From Tyto alba (lineage: Eukaryota > Chordata > Aves > Strigiformes > Tytonidae), in assembly GCF_018691265.1 (NCBI RefSeq), contig NW_024881321.1:25765698-25829697 (forward strand): DNA of 64,000 bases, given 5' to 3'. Position numbers and translations under genes: made by a program. Positions within the stretch are counted from its first letter, which is position 1; each line of letters opens with the position of its first letter. The notes below the pieces were generated by a model, which worked only from the letters and a program-made list of their open reading frames with translations, had not been told where the DNA came from and ran no database searches. Shown here piece by piece: positions 61,201-64,000 of the stretch.

Positions 61201-64000
61201 ATATAAAAAGTCCTTAAAGGTTTGGTTTGTTTTTTTTTATTTTATTTTTTCTGGATTTATGACTTTGGTTTATTTAAAAAAACTGTCTGTAAAATACTTT
61301 TTTTTTTACATATTTTTATCTCCTGTGCTCAGTTTCTGGTATTGTAACCTAAACAACTTTCTTGAAGAATTCCCCATATATGCTGGTAATGCTAGACCTT
61401 TCAGCTGATTTCAGCAGCTCATTTTTCAGACAGGTTAAATGGGAGCTCTTAGCTCTCCTTGTTCTCTCGGTTGCAAGTAGTATTTTTTTTATTCTGGTTT
61501 CCTTCTCTGAGAGTTCGTAGAACAGCAGAATAGGGTGGACAGTAAACCAGTCACCTTTGCCTTCTTGACAAAGGGCTTCCAGTAGGTACATCAACAAACA
61601 AACTGTTAGGCTTCTGTTTGCACCAGAAAGCTGAATTCTCTGCCTTATTGGAAAATGTTACATTTGCTGGAACTGTAGAATCAAACAGTTACCAAAGAAA
61701 TGGAAAAATGTGTGAGAGATATTTTTCCAAGTTCTCAGTGGGGTTTTTTGATGTGGGTTTTTTTTTTTTTTTTTTTTTTAGGAATCAATCTAGTCTTTTC
61801 AGCAACCTTTGGGAGGTCATGTATACAGTCGTGAGTACAAGAAACATAAAAAAGAGTGAAGACTGTGATGAGTATAAATTTTATTGCAAAGGCTTTTTGA
61901 TAGAGAATTGTTATGAATGTGAAATTGAATAAATGAGAGAAACTATGCTTAAAGGATGAGATAATCTCAGCAAAAGCTGGTGTACAATACTCTTGTTAAT
62001 TCAAGTTAAAACATTCTTTCTGATTCAGTTTAGAGTAACAATAGAAATCAGTTTAAAATCCAGAGCAGATTACTTTGATGCAACTCCAGAATCATCTTTG
62101 AGTTTTAATTTGGGTTTCTCATCTGGTTTACATTCCGCTAACTGGGATTTTGGTTCTATCTGAAGTCAAATCAAGAACTGTGGGGTTTTTTGGTCTGTGT
62201 AGGCAGGGGAACTTCTAATTACTCTGTTTGGCTAACTGACATTTAGATCTCCAGAAAAGGATTTAGGCAGAGACAAAAAGTGAGTTGCTTTATCGTATCA
62301 ATTACTGATGTTCATTGTAGACAATGTCTGTTTTTGTAAGAACTGTTGCCCACAACATATCTTTTTTTGTGTGTGTGTGAACCAGCATACATTGTTGGTT
62401 CCTGTGTGCAAGTAGTATTTTGCATGTGGATCCATAAAATGATCTCTATGAAATAATTCTTGAAACATTTTGAGATTAAAACCAACAAAAAAATGGACTC
62501 AGCTACGTAGCAGCTTCCCCATCTCTATCTCCCGTATTTCACCTTCTCTAGGAAATCATCAGTGCTCAGCAGCCGTAGGACTTGATCTGTCTGGGATGAC
62601 CCGAAAGGCAGTGTCCGTACTGCTAAACAGGACAAGGCACCAGCTCCTGCTTCTTGTGCTGATTGGAATAGATTGGCTCATGTCTACTTGCTTAAGGCTG
62701 GTATTCTGTAGAAGGGACTGACCGTCCTCACTTGTCGAGGTTTGCCCTTGAGTTTTCTCTAGATCCGGTATGATGCTCTTGTAATGCCAAAGCACTGTGG
62801 ATTTTTAGCGTTCCCTTCCCTCGCAATTCAAGCAGTCTTAAAAATAGGAAGGCTTTTCACAGGCAGTGAGTGTAGTGTAACATGAATGCATGTGTTGTGC
62901 CATGAGCTGTAGTGTGGGTGTACGGAGGGATGCCTGTACCTTGCTAGGGTGCCTGCTAGTAGGAGGATGATCTTCAAGGATGCTAGGAAGGAGCCAGACC
63001 TGTGCTACAGTGTCCTCTGAAAGCAGTATCAAGAATGCATCATCTCTAGAAGTGCAGCTGAGAGAAACATTGATACCTTCTGAGCAGAGCCACAGAAAGA
63101 GGTGAGGATGTAGTTCAGCAGTGTAGACAGTCAGGGCCAGGTACTTGAGGCTGATCCCTGCCTCTCTTACTTAGCAGTGCTGAAGTACTTTACACCAATC
63201 ACAATGATGGCGATTAATGCTAACTGTGACATTTGTAATACAATGAGTAATAAAACGAGTGACATTTGTAATAAAAATGTTAATGGATATTAAAGAGTGA
63301 GCATGAGAAGGACTCATACAGGTTGCAAATCCATTTTGCAGTAAACCACTGGTATGAACAACTGCTTCCAGGCCATATGGCATTTAGGTGCTGGCTTTTA
63401 AAAGACTGGTTATTGTGACAATCCTAGGTCTGTTGTGGGATTTTTCAGGCTCTGGATTTGATCTCATGGAAGTATTTATATAAATAGGCAGAAATTTACC
63501 ACACATCTGGTAGTTTTCTGGTAGTTTCTCTTCCTGGCAATTAGTGTCCTCATCCTGTCAGCACTTGTTTATCTCAAGGTACTTGAAAATACGGCTTTGT
63601 ATGGCTGAGACCATGAATGAAAGTTTGAAATCAGTTCCAGATCTTCTGGAAATAGGTAAACCTATACCTCAGAATAAATTTTATTCTTGCTGAACTGCCT
63701 TTTCTACACCCAACTAGATGGTTTTCAGTTGTAAAACTTTTCCTATACAATAACTGTTTATGTTAATATACATATTTATTGCAGACTGTTATTTCACTCT
63801 TGTGGTCTTGTGAGCTTGTCTAAAAATAGATTGCAGTGTAGACCCTTCAGAATTCGGTACTGAAAAGAGCCGATATTCCGTACTGTAGCAGAAAATATTT
63901 TCTCACTGTATTTCAAAGTAATTGGTTATTGATACAACAATTCTTGTGGAAGATAGGAAGATTTTTAGATGTGAAAACAGAAAATAGGTGTGTGGTTTTC
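57886..64000 (+). other. GPC5: GPC5 intron 1 (continues past the window)
   Basis: The donor at 57,886 opens an intron that does not close within the window. GPC5 introns are very large in other vertebrates, so this is expected. No second exon is recognised: none of the short frames gives the conserved Cys-rich sequence that should follow. T-rich tracts lie near 58,657-58,670 and 61,758-61,780. A CpG-bearing GC-richer patch is at about 60,030-60,215. Confidence 0.75.
60030..60215. other. GC-richer patch within GPC5 intron 1
   Basis: About 185 bases are richer in G and C than the flanking intron and contain CpGs (cccggcgg, aaccgcgctgccggg). Inverted words recur inside it: ggcatctg at the left end and cagatgcc about 50 bases later. 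This suggests an old mobile-element fragment or a folded element. No family is recognised. Confidence 0.35.

Noticed and set aside
1..64000. tRNA, rRNA, CRISPR or prokaryotic operon features
   Set aside because: I saw no tRNA-like arms, no rRNA blocks and no regularly spaced repeats. Gene structure and repeats are those of a vertebrate chromosome.

Overview
The window is vertebrate nuclear DNA, most probably from a bird. The evidence is the ordered six-hairpin miR-17-92 cluster followed downstream by the first exon of glypican-5 (GPC5), the same order as in mammals. The only recognisable transposons are CR1-type LINE fragments, which are typical of birds and other sauropsids; no mammalian SINE or L1 sequence is seen. 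Species cannot be read from the window. Turtles and crocodilians also carry CR1, so 'bird' rests mainly on the compact spacing and the CR1 sequence flavour.

Layout. Positions 1-28,350 are an AT-rich gene desert with a GC-rich patch at the left edge, two CR1 remnants (about 375-728 and 5,797-5,843), a diverged pair of direct repeats (9,071-9,216 and 9,656-9,802), low-complexity tracts and one stretch resembling a conserved non-coding element (about 20,580-21,010). Positions 28,400-31,890 are a very large CpG island with runs of up to 30 identical C or G. It holds the putative promoter and first exon of the MIR17HG host RNA, with E2F-like sites, canonical E-boxes and a CTCF-like motif. A spliced exon is predicted at 31,974-32,061. 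The hairpins follow within about 0.8 kb: miR-17, 18a, 19a, 20a, 19b and 92a (33,247-34,042). All are on the + strand.

Positions 34,600-57,350 are intergenic. They contain a CR1 fragment on the - strand (about 47,086-47,950) and an isolated CpG island (about 53,330-53,960) that no recognised gene explains. A third CpG island (about 57,370-58,290) contains GPC5 exon 1 (CDS 57,720-57,885, 55 codons plus one base, + strand). The rest of the window is GPC5 intron 1.

The two genes are not known to act in one pathway. MIR17HG yields proliferation and survival miRNAs under MYC/E2F control. GPC5 encodes a GPI-anchored heparan sulfate proteoglycan. I found no new protein-coding system. The most useful leads are the orphan CpG island with its CTCF-like motif, the base-composition skew around the MIR17HG start, the duplicated 146-bp element, and the splice structure and small ORF predicted for the host RNA.
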